Shown piece by piece: positions 21,127 through 30,216 of a stretch of 64,000 nt of DNA. This stretch comes from Streptomyces sp. SID12488 (lineage in GTDB: Bacteria; Actinomycetota; Actinomycetes; Streptomycetales; Streptomycetaceae): NCBI RefSeq assembly GCF_010548275.1, contig NZ_JAAGLT010000040.1, positions 1 to 64,000 of the forward strand, read 5' to 3'. Both the position numbers and the translations under genes were made by a program. The notes under the pieces are model-generated. The model was not told where the DNA came from. It saw nothing but the letters and a program-made list of their open reading frames with translations, and ran no database searches. Within the stretch, counting starts at the first letter, position 1. Every line of letters starts with the position of its first letter.

Positions 21127-21813
21127 ATGGCCGATCATGAGCGCGACCTGGCATCTGTACGCGAAGCGACGGAACGGCTGCTCACCGCAGCCGCGAAATT
21201 GAACAACGATTCGGTGGCCGAACCGTCACGGTTGCCGGGCTGGACCCGCGGCCACGTCCTCGCCCACATCGCCCGCAACGCGGACGCCCTCGTGAACGCC
21301 CTCGAAGGACGCCCCATGTACGTCTCCGGGGAGGCCCGGGACGCCGGCATCGAGCGGGACGCCCCACGCCCTCTCGACGTACAGCTCTCGGACGTGCGCG
21401 ACAGCGCGGCCCGCTTCCAGGAGGCGGGGGCAGCGCCCGCGGACTGGTCGCGCACGCTGGAGCTGCGCAACGGGGTCACCGACATCGCCTCCAGGTTGCC
21501 GTTCCGTCGCTGGGCCGAGGTCGAGCTGCACCACGTGGACCTGGGGATCGGGTACGAGCTCGAAGACCTCCCGGCGGAGTTCACGGAGCGGGAGATCACG
21601 TTCCTGGCCGACCGGTTCAGCGGCCATCCCGAGGTGCCGCACACCGTGATCACGGACGGCACGCGCACGTGGAGCACGGGAAGCGAGGCGACCGGGCCCG
21701 AGGTCACGGTCACCGGACCGGCGCCCGAGCTGCTGGGGTGGCTCTCCGGCCGCCGCGCCGGAGCGGAACTCGACGTCCCGGGAGGCGTCCTGCCCACGCT
21801 GCCCCCGCTCTAG
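21127..21813 (+). CDS. Mycothiol-dependent maleylpyruvate isomerase-family protein
   Basis: A 228-aa member of the DinB/MDMPI-like metalloenzyme family. The first helix pair (SVREATERLLTAAAKL) is followed by SRLPGWTRGHVLAHIARNADAL, with the metal-ligand histidine, and later RWAEVELHHVDLGIGY with the second histidine pair; these three sites are the usual zinc ligands. The family isomerises maleylpyruvate or transfers mycothiol; the true substrate here is unknown. The start ATG 21127 is chosen from alignment with the family; the frame stays open upstream. It is divergent from uvrA and 30 bp before the next gene. Confidence 0.85.
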   Translation: MADHERDLASVREATERLLTAAAKLNNDSVAEPSRLPGWTRGHVLAHIARNADALVNALEGRPMYVSGEARDAGIERDAPRPLDVQLSDVRDSAARFQEAGAAPADWSRTLELRNGVTDIASRLPFRRWAEVELHHVDLGIGYELEDLPAEFTEREITFLADRFSGHPEVPHTVITDGTRTWSTGSEATGPEVTVTGPAPELLGWLSGRRAGAELDVPGGVLPTLPPL

Positions 21814-21830
21814 TGTCGTCGGCGCCGCTA

Positions 21831-21836
21831 TAGGCT
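21831..21836 (+). promoter_or_regulatory. Candidate -10 for a leaderless transcript of the MBL-fold gene
   Basis: TAGGCT ends 7 nt before the ATG at 21844 (spacer GAACGCC). That distance would put transcription start at the A of ATG. GTGTCGTCG lies at about -35 but is only a weak match to any consensus. Confidence 0.4.
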
Positions 21837-21843
21837 GAACGCC

Positions 21844-22500
21844 ATGACGTACAGCGGAGCGGTGAAGGTCGGCGGCCCTGCCGATGTGCACGAGTTGCCC
21901 GACCTGATGATCACCAAGGTCGCGGTGGGCCCGATGAACAACAACGCCTATCTGCTGCGCTGCCGGGCCACGGACGAGCAGTTGCTGATCGACGCGGCGA
22001 ACGACGCCCACACGCTGATCACACTGATCGGTGACGACGGCATCGCGTCGGTCGTCACCACGCACCAGCACGGGGACCACTGGCAGGCGCTCGCGGAGGT
22101 CGTGGAGGCCACCGGTGCCCGTACGTACGCGGGACGGGACGATGCCGAGGGCATCCCCGTACCGACGGATGTGGCGGTCGACGACGGGGACACGATCCGT
22201 GTCGGGCGCGTGGAACTCACCGCGCGCCATCTGGTCGGGCACACGCCTGGCTCGATCGCGCTCGTCTACGACGACCCGCACGGCCATCCGCACGTGTTCA
22301 CCGGGGACTGTCTCTTCCCCGGTGGTGTGGGCAACACGCGCAAGGACCCGGAGGCCTTCGCCAGCCTGATCCACGACGTGGAGACGAAGATCTTCGGCCC
22401 GCTCCCGGACGAGAGCTGGGTCTATCCCGGACACGGCAACGACACCACCCTGGGTGCGGAGCGGCCCCAGCTGCCGGAGTGGCACGCACGGGGCTGGTGA
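21844..22500 (+). CDS. Metallo-beta-lactamase-fold hydrolase (glyoxalase II-like)
   Basis: A 218-aa hydrolase. The metal-binding motif THQHGDHW gives His74, His76, Asp78 and His79; further ligands are His in ARHLVGHTPGS, Asp in VFTGDCLFPGGVGNT and His in YPGHGNDTT. This pattern matches the glyoxalase II/persulfide dioxygenase-like branch. The substrate may be a mycothiol or glutathione-like thioester, given the neighbouring mycothiol-dependent protein. It lies 30 bp after that gene; a -10 directly before the ATG suggests its own leaderless start. Hairpins at 22536-22621 follow. Confidence 0.88.
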   Translation: MTYSGAVKVGGPADVHELPDLMITKVAVGPMNNNAYLLRCRATDEQLLIDAANDAHTLITLIGDDGIASVVTTHQHGDHWQALAEVVEATGARTYAGRDDAEGIPVPTDVAVDDGDTIRVGRVELTARHLVGHTPGSIALVYDDPHGHPHVFTGDCLFPGGVGNTRKDPEAFASLIHDVETKIFGPLPDESWVYPGHGNDTTLGAERPQLPEWHARGW

Positions 22501-22817
22501 GCCGACCGGCGGGAACCACGCACCCGAGGTGGTGAACTCCCCAGCAGGGGAGTGCAGTTGATGGCCGCACGCCCCGTGTGAAACGAACACACGCGCCGGG
22601 AGTACGCACGCGCTCCCGGCGTGCGCCCTGGCGTAGTCCACTGAAAGCAGCCCCGCCCAGGATGACGGCTCCTGAGCGGCACGGGCCGCCGACCTGTCGA
22701 TCCCCGCCCTCGGTCGGCGGCCCCGGCGTTCACAAGAACGCAACACACGTTCCCATCATGCGGACAATTCCGCGTGTGACCTGGACAAATGGCACGGTCC
22801 GCTGCCACTCTCCCGCC
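22501..22817. other. Intergenic region with two terminator hairpins
   Basis: This 317-bp gap precedes the ABC transporter operon. It starts with two terminator hairpins (listed separately). The right half, about 22625-22800, should hold the operon promoter; GCGGACAATTCCGC (22760-22773) is a 5-bp inverted repeat there. No gene is supported. Confidence 0.5.
22536..22621 (+). terminator. Tandem terminator hairpins after the MBL-fold gene
   Basis: First hairpin: ACTCCCC (22536-22542), loop AGCA, GGGGAGT (22547-22553), perfect 7 bp. Second: CGCCGGGAG (22594-22602), 10-nt loop, CTCCCGGCG (22613-22621), perfect 9 bp. Neither has a T-tract. Confidence 0.7.
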
Positions 22818-23705
22818 ATGCACCTTGCCCCTTACATGCTGCGCCGCGCGCTCTCCGCCGCCACTGTCGCCCTGCTCGCCACCGCTGTCGGCTGCGCCCC
22901 GCAGCCGGAGGAGAAGAGCGCCACCACACCCACCGGGACGGCCGGTGCGGCCGCCTGCGCCAAGGGCAAGCTGGCCACCCAGACCTCGGGCAAGCTGACG
23001 ATCGCCACCGACGAGCCGGCGTACGAGCCCTGGTTCAAGGACGGCAAGCCCGCCAACGGTGAGGGCTTCGAATCGGCGGTCGCGTACGCGGTGGCGCAGC
23101 AGCTCGGCTACGACAAGGCGAACGTCGTGTGGCAGAGCGTGCCCTTCAACAAGGCGTTCGCGCCCGGGGCGAAGACCTTCGACTTCGACATCAACCAGGT
23201 GTCGATCAGCGCCGAGCGCAAGAAGGCCGTGGACTTCTCGTCCGGCTACTACGACGTGCGCCAGGCCGTCATCGCGCTGAAGACCTCCAAGGCCGCGAAG
23301 GCAACGAGCATCGCGGACCTCAAGGGCCTCAAGCTGGGCGCCCAGGTCGGCACCACCAGCCTCGACTACATCGACGACGTGGTGAAGCCGACCCAGCAGC
23401 CGGCCGCGTACGCCAAGAACGACCAGGCCAAGTCCGCACTGCAGAACGGCCAGGTGGACGCCATCGTCGTCGACCTGCCGACCGCCTTCTACATCACCGC
23501 CGCCGAGGTGACCGACGCGAAGATCGTCGGGCAGTTCGAGAACCAGGGCGGTACGCCGGAGCAGTTCGGTCTCGTGCTCGACAAGGGCAGCGCGCTCACC
23601 TCGTGCGTGACGACCGCGGTGGACGCCCTGCGCAAGGACGGCACGCTCGCCTCGATCGAGAAGCAGTGGCTGTCGGACGCCGTCGACGCTCCGGTGCTCA
23701 AGTGA
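22818..23705 (+). CDS. Polar amino acid ABC transporter, substrate-binding lipoprotein
   Basis: A 295-aa protein. The signal peptide ends in a lipobox (TAVGC, about residues 17-21), so it is a lipoprotein on the outer face of the membrane. The SBP_bac_3 domain starts at KLTIATDEPAYEPW and includes GFESAVAYAVAQQLGY, FDFDINQVSISAERKKAVDFS and GAQVGTTSLDYI, typical of glutamate/glutamine/cystine-type binders. The exact amino acid is unknown. Start ATG 22818 gives a correct signal peptide. It is the first gene of a three-gene operon; the permease start overlaps its stop by GTGA. Confidence 0.92.
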   Translation: MHLAPYMLRRALSAATVALLATAVGCAPQPEEKSATTPTGTAGAAACAKGKLATQTSGKLTIATDEPAYEPWFKDGKPANGEGFESAVAYAVAQQLGYDKANVVWQSVPFNKAFAPGAKTFDFDINQVSISAERKKAVDFSSGYYDVRQAVIALKTSKAAKATSIADLKGLKLGAQVGTTSLDYIDDVVKPTQQPAAYAKNDQAKSALQNGQVDAIVVDLPTAFYITAAEVTDAKIVGQFENQGGTPEQFGLVLDKGSALTSCVTTAVDALRKDGTLASIEKQWLSDAVDAPVLK

Positions 23706-24610
23706 CCGCAGTGAAGGAGGAGTCCGGGCAGGAGGACCCGGGCGACATGGCGGACCGGGGCGACGGTTACGTCCCCTCGCGGCGGCGGCTCGACCGTGAG
23801 CGGTACAAGCGCACCCGTGCGCGCCGCGCCACGTCGATCGCCGCGCTGTCCACCCTGGTCACCGGGGTCGTCCTCTATCTGGTCGTCGTCAGCGCCCCGG
23901 GCTGGCCGCGCACCAAGGAGACGTTCTTCAACGGGCAGTACGCGCGCGAGGCGCTCCCCAAGGTCCTCGAAGGGCTGTGGCTCAACGTCCGGCTGCTGCT
24001 GATCTGCGGTGTCGCGGTGCTCGTCCTGGGCATGCTGATCGCCATCGCGCGCACGCTGCGCGGCCCCGTGTTCTTCCCGCTGCGCGCGCTGGCCGCCGCG
24101 TACACGGACTTCTTCCGCGGCCTCCCGCTGATCATCAACCTGATGATCGTCGTCCTGGGTGTCCCGGCGCTGCGGCTCCAGGGCATCACCGTGGACCCGG
24201 TGCTTCTCGGTGGTACGGCGCTGACGCTGACGTACTCGGCGTACGTCGCCGAGGTGTTCCGCGCCGGCATCGAGTCCGTGCACCCGTCGCAGCGGGCGGC
24301 GGCGCGCTCGCTCGGGCTGACCAACCGGCAGGCCCTGCGGTACGTCGTGCTGCCCCAGGCCGTACGACGTCAGGTGCCGCCGCTGCTGAACGACCTGGTG
24401 TCGCTGCAGAAGGACACCGGGCTCGTCTCGATCGGCGGCGCGGTCGACGCCGTACGCGCGGCCGACATCATCGTGGGCCGCAGCCTCAACTACACGCCGT
24501 ACATCGTCGCGGGGATGGTCTTCGTCGCGCTGACCATCCCGATGACCCGCTTCACGGACTGGGTGACGGCGCGGATGGACCGGCAGCGGGCGCAGGGAGG
24601 AACACTGTGA
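23702..24610 (+). CDS. Polar amino acid ABC transporter, permease
   Basis: A 302-aa integral membrane protein of the HisM/GlnP type. A hydrophilic N-terminus of about 45 residues precedes the first membrane segment (SIAALSTLVTGVVLYLVVVSA); further segments surround LLLICGVAVLVLGMLIAIA and LPLIINLMIVVLG. The EAA loop that docks with the ATPase is visible: GIESVHPSQRAAARSLGLTN. The GTG at 23702 overlaps the upstream stop; an ATG at 23747 is an alternative. Its stop overlaps the start of the ATPase, again as GTGA, so all three subunits are made together. Confidence 0.92.
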   Translation: MTAVKEESGQEDPGDMADRGDGYVPSRRRLDRERYKRTRARRATSIAALSTLVTGVVLYLVVVSAPGWPRTKETFFNGQYAREALPKVLEGLWLNVRLLLICGVAVLVLGMLIAIARTLRGPVFFPLRALAAAYTDFFRGLPLIINLMIVVLGVPALRLQGITVDPVLLGGTALTLTYSAYVAEVFRAGIESVHPSQRAAARSLGLTNRQALRYVVLPQAVRRQVPPLLNDLVSLQKDTGLVSIGGAVDAVRAADIIVGRSLNYTPYIVAGMVFVALTIPMTRFTDWVTARMDRQRAQGGTL

Positions 24611-25383
24611 GCGGCATCCCGGACAACTCGTCGACCTCCTCCCCCGTGCTCCGTATGGAATCCGTGCGCAAGACCTTCGGTGACACGGTCGTCCTGCGGG
24701 ACGTCGATCTGGAGGTCGCCCCGCACACGGTGACCGCTCTGATCGGCGCGTCCGGCTCCGGCAAGTCCACACTGCTGCGGTGCGCGAACCTGCTGGAGGA
24801 CATCGACGACGGCGCGATCTGGCTGGACGGCGAGGAGATCACCGACCCGCGGACCGACCAGGACGCCGTGCGCCGCCGGATCGGCGTGGTCTTCCAGGCG
24901 TACAACCTCTTCCCGCACATGACCGTCCTGGAGAACATCACCCTCGCCCCGCGCCGGGTGCACGGCGTGGACCGTGCGGAGGCGGAACGGTACGCCCGTG
25001 AGCTGCTCGAGCGGCTCGGGCTCGGCGCGAAGGCGGGCGAGTATCCGGACCGGCTGAGCGGCGGCCAGCAGCAGCGGGCCGCGATCGTCCGCGCACTGGC
25101 CGTACGCCCCCGGCTGCTGCTCCTCGACGAGATCACCGCGGCCCTCGACCCGGAGCTCGTGGGCGAGGTCCTCGCCGTCGTCCGGGACCTGAAGGGCGAC
25201 GGCATGACCATGGTCCTGGCCACCCACGAGATGGGCTTCGCCCGCGATGTCGCGGACCAGATCTGCTTCCTCGAGGGCGGCGTGGTCCTGGAACGCGGCA
25301 CGGCCGAGCAGGTGTTCGGAGATCCGCAGCAGGAGCGCACCCGACAGTTCCTGCGCCGGATCGTGGAGGCGGGGCGGTTGTAG
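24607..25383 (+). CDS. Polar amino acid ABC transporter, ATP-binding protein
   Basis: A 258-aa ATPase energising the importer. Walker A is GASGSGKST, the Q-loop VFQAYNLFPHMTV, the signature LSGGQQQRAAI, Walker B LLLLDEITAALDPE and the switch histidine in LATHEMGFA. These are the features of GlnQ-type subunits. Start GTG 24607 overlaps the permease stop. A convergent gene (aroQ) ends only 13 bp downstream. Confidence 0.95.
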   Translation: MSGIPDNSSTSSPVLRMESVRKTFGDTVVLRDVDLEVAPHTVTALIGASGSGKSTLLRCANLLEDIDDGAIWLDGEEITDPRTDQDAVRRRIGVVFQAYNLFPHMTVLENITLAPRRVHGVDRAEAERYARELLERLGLGAKAGEYPDRLSGGQQQRAAIVRALAVRPRLLLLDEITAALDPELVGEVLAVVRDLKGDGMTMVLATHEMGFARDVADQICFLEGGVVLERGTAEQVFGDPQQERTRQFLRRIVEAGRL

Positions 25384-25396
25384 GGGCGGCCGTACG

Positions 25397-25876
25397 TCAC
25401 GCCTCCGCTGTCGCCGCTCCCACCAGCGCGGCGACCCGCTCCACCCCGAACACGTACCCCTGGACGCCGCATCCCGCGATGACACCGTCGGCGCGCAGTG
25501 AGACGTACGAGTGGTGCCGGAACGTCTCGCGCTGGTGGATGTTGGAGATGTGGACCTCCAGCACCGGCATGCCGTCGCAGGTGTTGAGCGCGTCCAGGAT
25601 CGCGACGGACGTGTGGGAGTAGGCGCCGGGGTTGATCACGATGCCGACGTGGCTGAGGCGTGCCTCCTGGATCCAGTCGACCAGCTCGCCCTCGTGGTTG
25701 GACTGGCGGAAGTCCACCGTGCCGCCGTGCCCGGCCGCCGCCTTGGCGCACAGGGCCTCCACGTCGGCGAGCGTGTCGGATCCGTAGATCTCCGGCTGAC
25801 GCTGGCCCAGGAGGTTCAGGTTGGGGCCGTTCAGGATCATGATCGGGGCGTTGGCAAGGGTGCGGGTGCGGGGCAC
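25397..25876 (-). CDS. aroQ: 3-dehydroquinate dehydratase, type II
   Basis: A 159-aa enzyme of the shikimate pathway making 3-dehydroshikimate. Diagnostic motifs: ILNGPNLNLLGQRQPEIYG (with the catalytic Tyr in the flexible loop), FRQSNHEGELVDWI, NPGAYSHTSVAILDAL and the catalytic His in VHISNIHQRETFRHHS. The length is right for the dodecameric type II enzyme. The start is GTG 25876 with GGAGG (25885-25881) at good spacing. It is monocistronic here and not next to other aro genes; it converges on the ABC operon and diverges from the S66 peptidase. Confidence 0.95.
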   Translation of the reverse strand: MPRTRTLANAPIMILNGPNLNLLGQRQPEIYGSDTLADVEALCAKAAAGHGGTVDFRQSNHEGELVDWIQEARLSHVGIVINPGAYSHTSVAILDALNTCDGMPVLEVHISNIHQRETFRHHSYVSLRADGVIAGCGVQGYVFGVERVAALVGAATAEA

Positions 25877-25978
25877 GGTTCCTCCGGTCCGTTCGGGGGT
25901 GGCGGCCCGTCGAGGACCGCTGCTCAGCCCCGGTTTATCACGGTGCGCCGACAGTGCGGTCGCCCGTACGCTCCCGGC

Positions 25979-27024
25979 ATGACGACCCCCGCCTATCCCC
26001 CCAAGCCCTCGCCCGGCGACCGCATAGCCGTCATCTCGCCGGGCGCCGGACTGCCCGGGCTCTTCCCGCGCCCCCACGAACTGGGGCTGGAGCGGCTGCG
26101 CAAGGAGTTCGAGCTCGAACCGGTCGAGTATCCGGCGACCCGGAAGATGGGCTCGACGCCCCAGGAGCGCGCCGACGACATCCACGCCGCGTTCGCCGAC
26201 CCGGACATCAAGGCGGTCATCGCGACGATCGGCGGCGACGACCAGATCACCGTGCTGCCGTTTCTGGACCGGAAGTTGATCCGGGCGAACCCGAAGCCGT
26301 TCTTCGGGATGAGCGACAACACGAACCTGCTGGCCTACCTCTACAACACCGGGATCGTTGGTTACCACGGCGCGACCGTGATGACGGCGCTCGGGCGTCC
26401 CGTGGCCATGGACCCGCTGACTGCGAGTCCCTGCGGGCCGCCCTGTTCACCTCGGGCGAGTACGAACTGCGGCCCGCCGAGCGCTGGAACGACGTCAACC
26501 GCGACTGGGCGGATCCCTCGACCTTCGACGCCGAACCGGAGACTCGTCCCGGCGCCGGCTGGACCTGGCTGAACGCCGACCGCGTGGTGGAGGGCCGCAG
26601 TTGGGGTGGCTGTCTGGAGATCCTCGGCTGGCTGCTGATGGCCGACCGCGAGATCTCCCACGATCCGACGGAGTACGACGGCGGAGTGCTGCTCCTGGAG
26701 ACCTCGGAGGAGCTGCCGAGCGGCGAGGAGGTCTTCCGCACGCTGCGCAACATGGGCGAGCGCGGACTGCTCCAGCGTTTCTCCGCGCTGCTGATGGGGC
26801 GCGCGAAGACCTGGTCCTTCGAGCGCCCCAACAGCCCCGACGAGGGCGCCCGTTACGCCGCCGAGCAGCGGGAGGCGGTCCAGCGCGCGCTGCGCGCCTA
26901 CGCTCCCGGCCTGATGACCGTCTTCGACGTGGACTTCGGGCACACGGATCCGCAACTCGTCCTCCCTTATGGAGGGTCGATCCGGGTGGACGGTCCCGAC
27001 CGGCGCATCACCGTGACGTACTGA
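25979..27024 (+). pseudogene. S66-family peptidase (LD-carboxypeptidase/MccF-like), frameshifted
   Basis: The first frame runs from ATG 25979 (MTTPAYPPKPSPGDRIAVIS) through IATIGGDDQI and the nucleophile Ser112 in FGMSDNTN, to AMDPLT. At about 26424 the family sequence continues in the next frame (ESLRAALFTSGEYELRP), with the catalytic Glu in WGGCLEILGWLL and His in DFGHTDPQLVLPYGG, to the stop at 27024. One missing base restores a normal 348-aa S66 protein. These enzymes cut LD bonds of cell-wall peptides or inactivate peptide-nucleotide antibiotics. Both halves keep normal codon use, so it is either a recent mutation or a sequence error. Confidence 0.82.
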
Positions 27025-27082
27025 TCCCGATCGGCCCCACGCGCCCCCGTAACGTGCGATCGCTGTGGGTGGTTGACGCGGC

Positions 27083-28387
27083 ATGCGCGACGTACACACG
27101 GCAAGGGCGCCTTCCATGGTGCGGCTGGCCGCCGCCTCGCTCGCGGGGACGGCCATCGAGTTCTACGACTTCTTCGTCTACGGCACCGCCGCCGCACTGG
27201 TTCTGGGGCCACTGTTCTTCCCGACGTTCTCACCGGTGGCCGGGACGCTGGCCGCCTTCGGGACGTTCGGTGTGGGGTTCGTCGCCCGGCCGCTGGGGTC
27301 GGTGCTGTTCGGGCACATCGGGGACCGGCGCGGGCGGCGGCCGGTCCTCGTCGCCTCACTACTGCTGACCGGGGCGTCGACGGTCGCGGTCGGCTGCGTT
27401 CCGACGTACGAGTCGATCGGCACCGCCGCTCCCGTCCTCCTCCTGGTGCTGCGTTTCCTCCAGGGGCTCGGGCTCGGCGGAGAGTGGGGCGGGGCGGTCC
27501 TGCTGACCGCGGAGCACGCGCCCGCCGAACGGCGCGCTCTGTGGTCGAGCTTCCCGCAGACCGGCCCCGCGGTGGGCTTCCTGCTCGCCAACGGCGTGAT
27601 GCTGGCGCTGTCGGCGTCCCTCACGGAGGCGCAGTTCGCCTCGTGGGGGTGGCGGGTGCCGTTCTGGGCTGCCGGCGTGCTCGCCCTGGCAGGGCTGTGG
27701 TTGCGTTCGTCGCTCGCCGAGAGCCCGAGTTTCCTGGAGATCGACGACCACGCGCGCGTGCCGCTCGCCGAGGTGGTGCGCGACCACTGGCGGCTGGTCC
27801 TGCTGACGGCGGGCGCGCTCGCGGTCGGATACGCGGTGTTCTACGCGGTGACGACCTGGTCCCTCGCCTACGGGACCGAACGGCTCGGCGTCAGCCGTAC
27901 CGTCATGCTGGCCTGCATCATGGCCGCGGTGGTGGTCAAGGGCGCCCTGACACCCGTGATGGCGCTCCTGGGGGACCGCTACGGTCGCCGGCCGCTGTGT
28001 CTGACCGGCTGCGGGGCCGCCGCCCTGTGGATGTGTCCGATGGTCGCACTGCTGTCGACCGGCGAACCGCTGCTGATGTTCCTCGGCTTCCTGGTGGCGA
28101 TGATCGCGTTCGTCACGATGTTCGCGGTGGTCGCGGCGTATCTGCCGGAGCTGTACGAGCCCCGCGTACGGTGCACGGGCGCCGCGGTCGGCTACAACCT
28201 CGGCGGGGTTATCGGCGGCGCGCTCACACCGATCGTGGCGACGGCGCTCGCCGGGCACGGGGGCCGGGTCCCGTGGGGCGTGGGCGTCTATCTGACGGGC
28301 ATCGCGCTGTTCAGCCTGGGGTGCTTCGCGTTGCTGCCGGAGACCCGGCCGATGCCCCGTCTCGCCGCCGTACCGGCCACGGAGTGA
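27083..28387 (+). CDS. MFS metabolite:proton symporter
   Basis: A 434-aa membrane protein of the MHS (ShiA/ProP/KgtP-like) branch. The family signature GTAIEFYDFFVYGTAAAL is in the first segment, FGHIGDRRGRRPVL after the second, and LQGLGLGGEWGGAVLL in the fourth. Members import shikimate, alpha-ketoglutarate, proline/betaine or other small molecules; the substrate is unknown. It starts at 27083 (MRDVHTARAPSMVRL); an internal ATG at 27116 is an alternative. It converges on the antiporter gene with only 13 bp between stops. Confidence 0.9.
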   Translation: MRDVHTARAPSMVRLAAASLAGTAIEFYDFFVYGTAAALVLGPLFFPTFSPVAGTLAAFGTFGVGFVARPLGSVLFGHIGDRRGRRPVLVASLLLTGASTVAVGCVPTYESIGTAAPVLLLVLRFLQGLGLGGEWGGAVLLTAEHAPAERRALWSSFPQTGPAVGFLLANGVMLALSASLTEAQFASWGWRVPFWAAGVLALAGLWLRSSLAESPSFLEIDDHARVPLAEVVRDHWRLVLLTAGALAVGYAVFYAVTTWSLAYGTERLGVSRTVMLACIMAAVVVKGALTPVMALLGDRYGRRPLCLTGCGAAALWMCPMVALLSTGEPLLMFLGFLVAMIAFVTMFAVVAAYLPELYEPRVRCTGAAVGYNLGGVIGGALTPIVATALAGHGGRVPWGVGVYLTGIALFSLGCFALLPETRPMPRLAAVPATE

Positions 28388-28400
28388 CCTGCGGCGGTGG

Positions 28401-29501
28401 TCAGGGGTTGATCGCCAGCTCCAGGTAGGCGGCGAACAGCACCAGATGTACGCCTCCCTGGAGCGGCGTGGCCCGCCCGGGCACCACCGTCAGCGAACCG
28501 ACCACGACGGTCAGGGCGAGCAACACCATGTGGGTGGAGCCGAGGCCGAGGACCAGTGGCCCGGACAGCCAGATGGACGCCAGGGCCACGGCGGGGATGG
28601 TCAGGCCGATGCTGGCCATCGCGGATCCGAGGGCGAGGTTCAGGCTGGTCTGCACCCGGTCACGCCGCGCGGAGCGCAGCGCGGCGATGGTCTCGGGAAG
28701 CAGCACGAGCAGGGCGATGATCACACCTACGACGGCGTGCGGCAGGTCGGCTGCCTGCACCCCGGACTCGATGGTGGGCGACACCCCCTTCGCGAGGCCG
28801 ACCACGCCGATCAGCGCCAGGCCCAGCAGCCCCAGGCTGATCCGGACGTCGCGGGCGGTCGGGAGCTCCGCGTGAGCGTCCGCGGTGATGACCTCGCCCT
28901 GCCGGGTGACCGGCAGGAAGTAGTCACGGTGCCGCACGGTCTGGGTCGCCACGAACAGTCCGTACAGGACCAGCGAGGCGAGCGCGGCGAAAGTGAGCTG
29001 GGCCGTGGAGAACTCGGGGCCCGGCTTGCTCGTGGTGAACGTCGGCAGCACCAGGCTGAGCGTGGCCAGCGTCGCGACCGTCGCGAGGGCGGCGCCGGTG
29101 CCCTCCGGGTTGAAGACGGCAGTCCCGTGACGGATCGAGGCGGTGAGGAGACTCAGTCCGACGATGCCGTTGCAGGTGATCATCACGGCCGCGAAGACGG
29201 TGTCCCTGGCCAGGGTGGAACTCTTGTCCCCGCCGTCCGCCATCAGCGTGACGATCAGGGCGACCTCGATGATCGTGACGGCGACGGCCAGCACCAGAGA
29301 GCCGAAGGGTTCACCGACCCGGTGGGCGATCACCTCGGCGTGATGCACAGCGGCCAGCACCGCTCCCGCGAGGACCAGCGTCACCAGCGCGACGACCGCG
29401 CCGGGAAGATCTCGTCCCCACGTGAACACCAGCAGGACGACCGCGGCCACCGGCACGACGGCCGTCCACCGCGTCACGAGCGACCGCAACGTGACGATCA
29501 T
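28401..29501 (-). CDS. ChaA-type calcium/sodium:proton antiporter
   Basis: A 366-aa membrane protein with about eleven hydrophobic segments. The two CaCA repeat motifs with conserved acidic residues are visible: VAVTIIEVALIVTLM (residues about 75-89) with FAAVMITCNGIVGLSLL, and LVLLPETIAALRSARRDRVQTSLNLALGSAMASIGLT. These match ChaA of E. coli, which expels Ca2+ or Na+ in exchange for protons. The length is typical. It starts at ATG 29501. About 274 bp separate it from the next leftward gene upstream, with nothing else recognisable there. Confidence 0.9.
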   Translation of the reverse strand: MIVTLRSLVTRWTAVVPVAAVVLLVFTWGRDLPGAVVALVTLVLAGAVLAAVHHAEVIAHRVGEPFGSLVLAVAVTIIEVALIVTLMADGGDKSSTLARDTVFAAVMITCNGIVGLSLLTASIRHGTAVFNPEGTGAALATVATLATLSLVLPTFTTSKPGPEFSTAQLTFAALASLVLYGLFVATQTVRHRDYFLPVTRQGEVITADAHAELPTARDVRISLGLLGLALIGVVGLAKGVSPTIESGVQAADLPHAVVGVIIALLVLLPETIAALRSARRDRVQTSLNLALGSAMASIGLTIPAVALASIWLSGPLVLGLGSTHMVLLALTVVVGSLTVVPGRATPLQGGVHLVLFAAYLELAINP

Positions 29502-29775
29502 TCAGCGATCCTCGCAGACGGGCTCGGGCCACGCACACCCACGCCGATCCGCGCACGCTCCCTCACGCCGGCCCCGCAGACGGTCCTCCACACTGCAATG
29601 CCCCTACCCTTCGCGATCTTCCCCGGCTTCGGCTGGTGCCCCGAAATGCCGGACGCATACTCCCGTACCCCGAGCCCCTTGCCCCCGTCTCCCTCACCGG
29701 TTCGGCGGGCCAGGAGCGCCACGCGGCACGGGTCCCGCCTGCCGCTGCGGAACCCGGCGTCGTGTCCCGCTGCCG

Positions 29776-30090
29776 CTACTTCAGCTCGGCCGTCTCCCGT
29801 ACGTCGCAGTTGGTGAAGGACGGCGGCCTCGTACACAGCGAGGCCAGTTGCTCCGCCATCCTGCTCGTCTCGGGGTCGTCGCTGTTGCGCATGGCCTCGT
29901 CGTACGACTCGAACTCGATCATCACCAGGAACCTGTTGGGCTGGTTCCTGTCCTGCAGAACGAGGCGGTGCGTGGGTCCGCCGACTCGGCCGGCGAGGCG
30001 CTTGTCGGTCTCTTGGACCAGCGCCCGCATCTCCTCCATCCGATCGGTCTCGATGTCGATGATCTGAACGAACTTCGTCGCTGTGTCCAC
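29776..30090 (-). CDS. Small ABM-like dimeric alpha/beta-barrel protein
   Basis: A 104-aa protein. The strand-helix pattern KFVQIIDIETDRMEEMRALVQETDKRL then HRLVLQDRNQPNRFLVMIEFESYDEAMRNSDDPETSRMAEQLASL resembles the dimeric alpha/beta-barrel (antibiotic biosynthesis monooxygenase-like) fold. No cofactor site can be named, so the role is unknown. The start is GTG 30090 with TGGAGG just upstream; the frame continues upstream but without a ribosome site. It follows terC by about 126 bp on the same strand. Confidence 0.75.
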   Translation of the reverse strand: MDTATKFVQIIDIETDRMEEMRALVQETDKRLAGRVGGPTHRLVLQDRNQPNRFLVMIEFESYDEAMRNSDDPETSRMAEQLASLCTRPPSFTNCDVRETAELK

Positions 30091-30216
30091 GATTCCTCCA
30101 CCCGGCCGTGGCGTCCCCGGCAAGGGACGCTCACCACCCAACGAAGCACCGGGAACGGTGCTCGGCAATTCGCCGCGCCCCGCTCCCGATGGTGGTTGTT
30201 CCTACGTCCGACGTGG

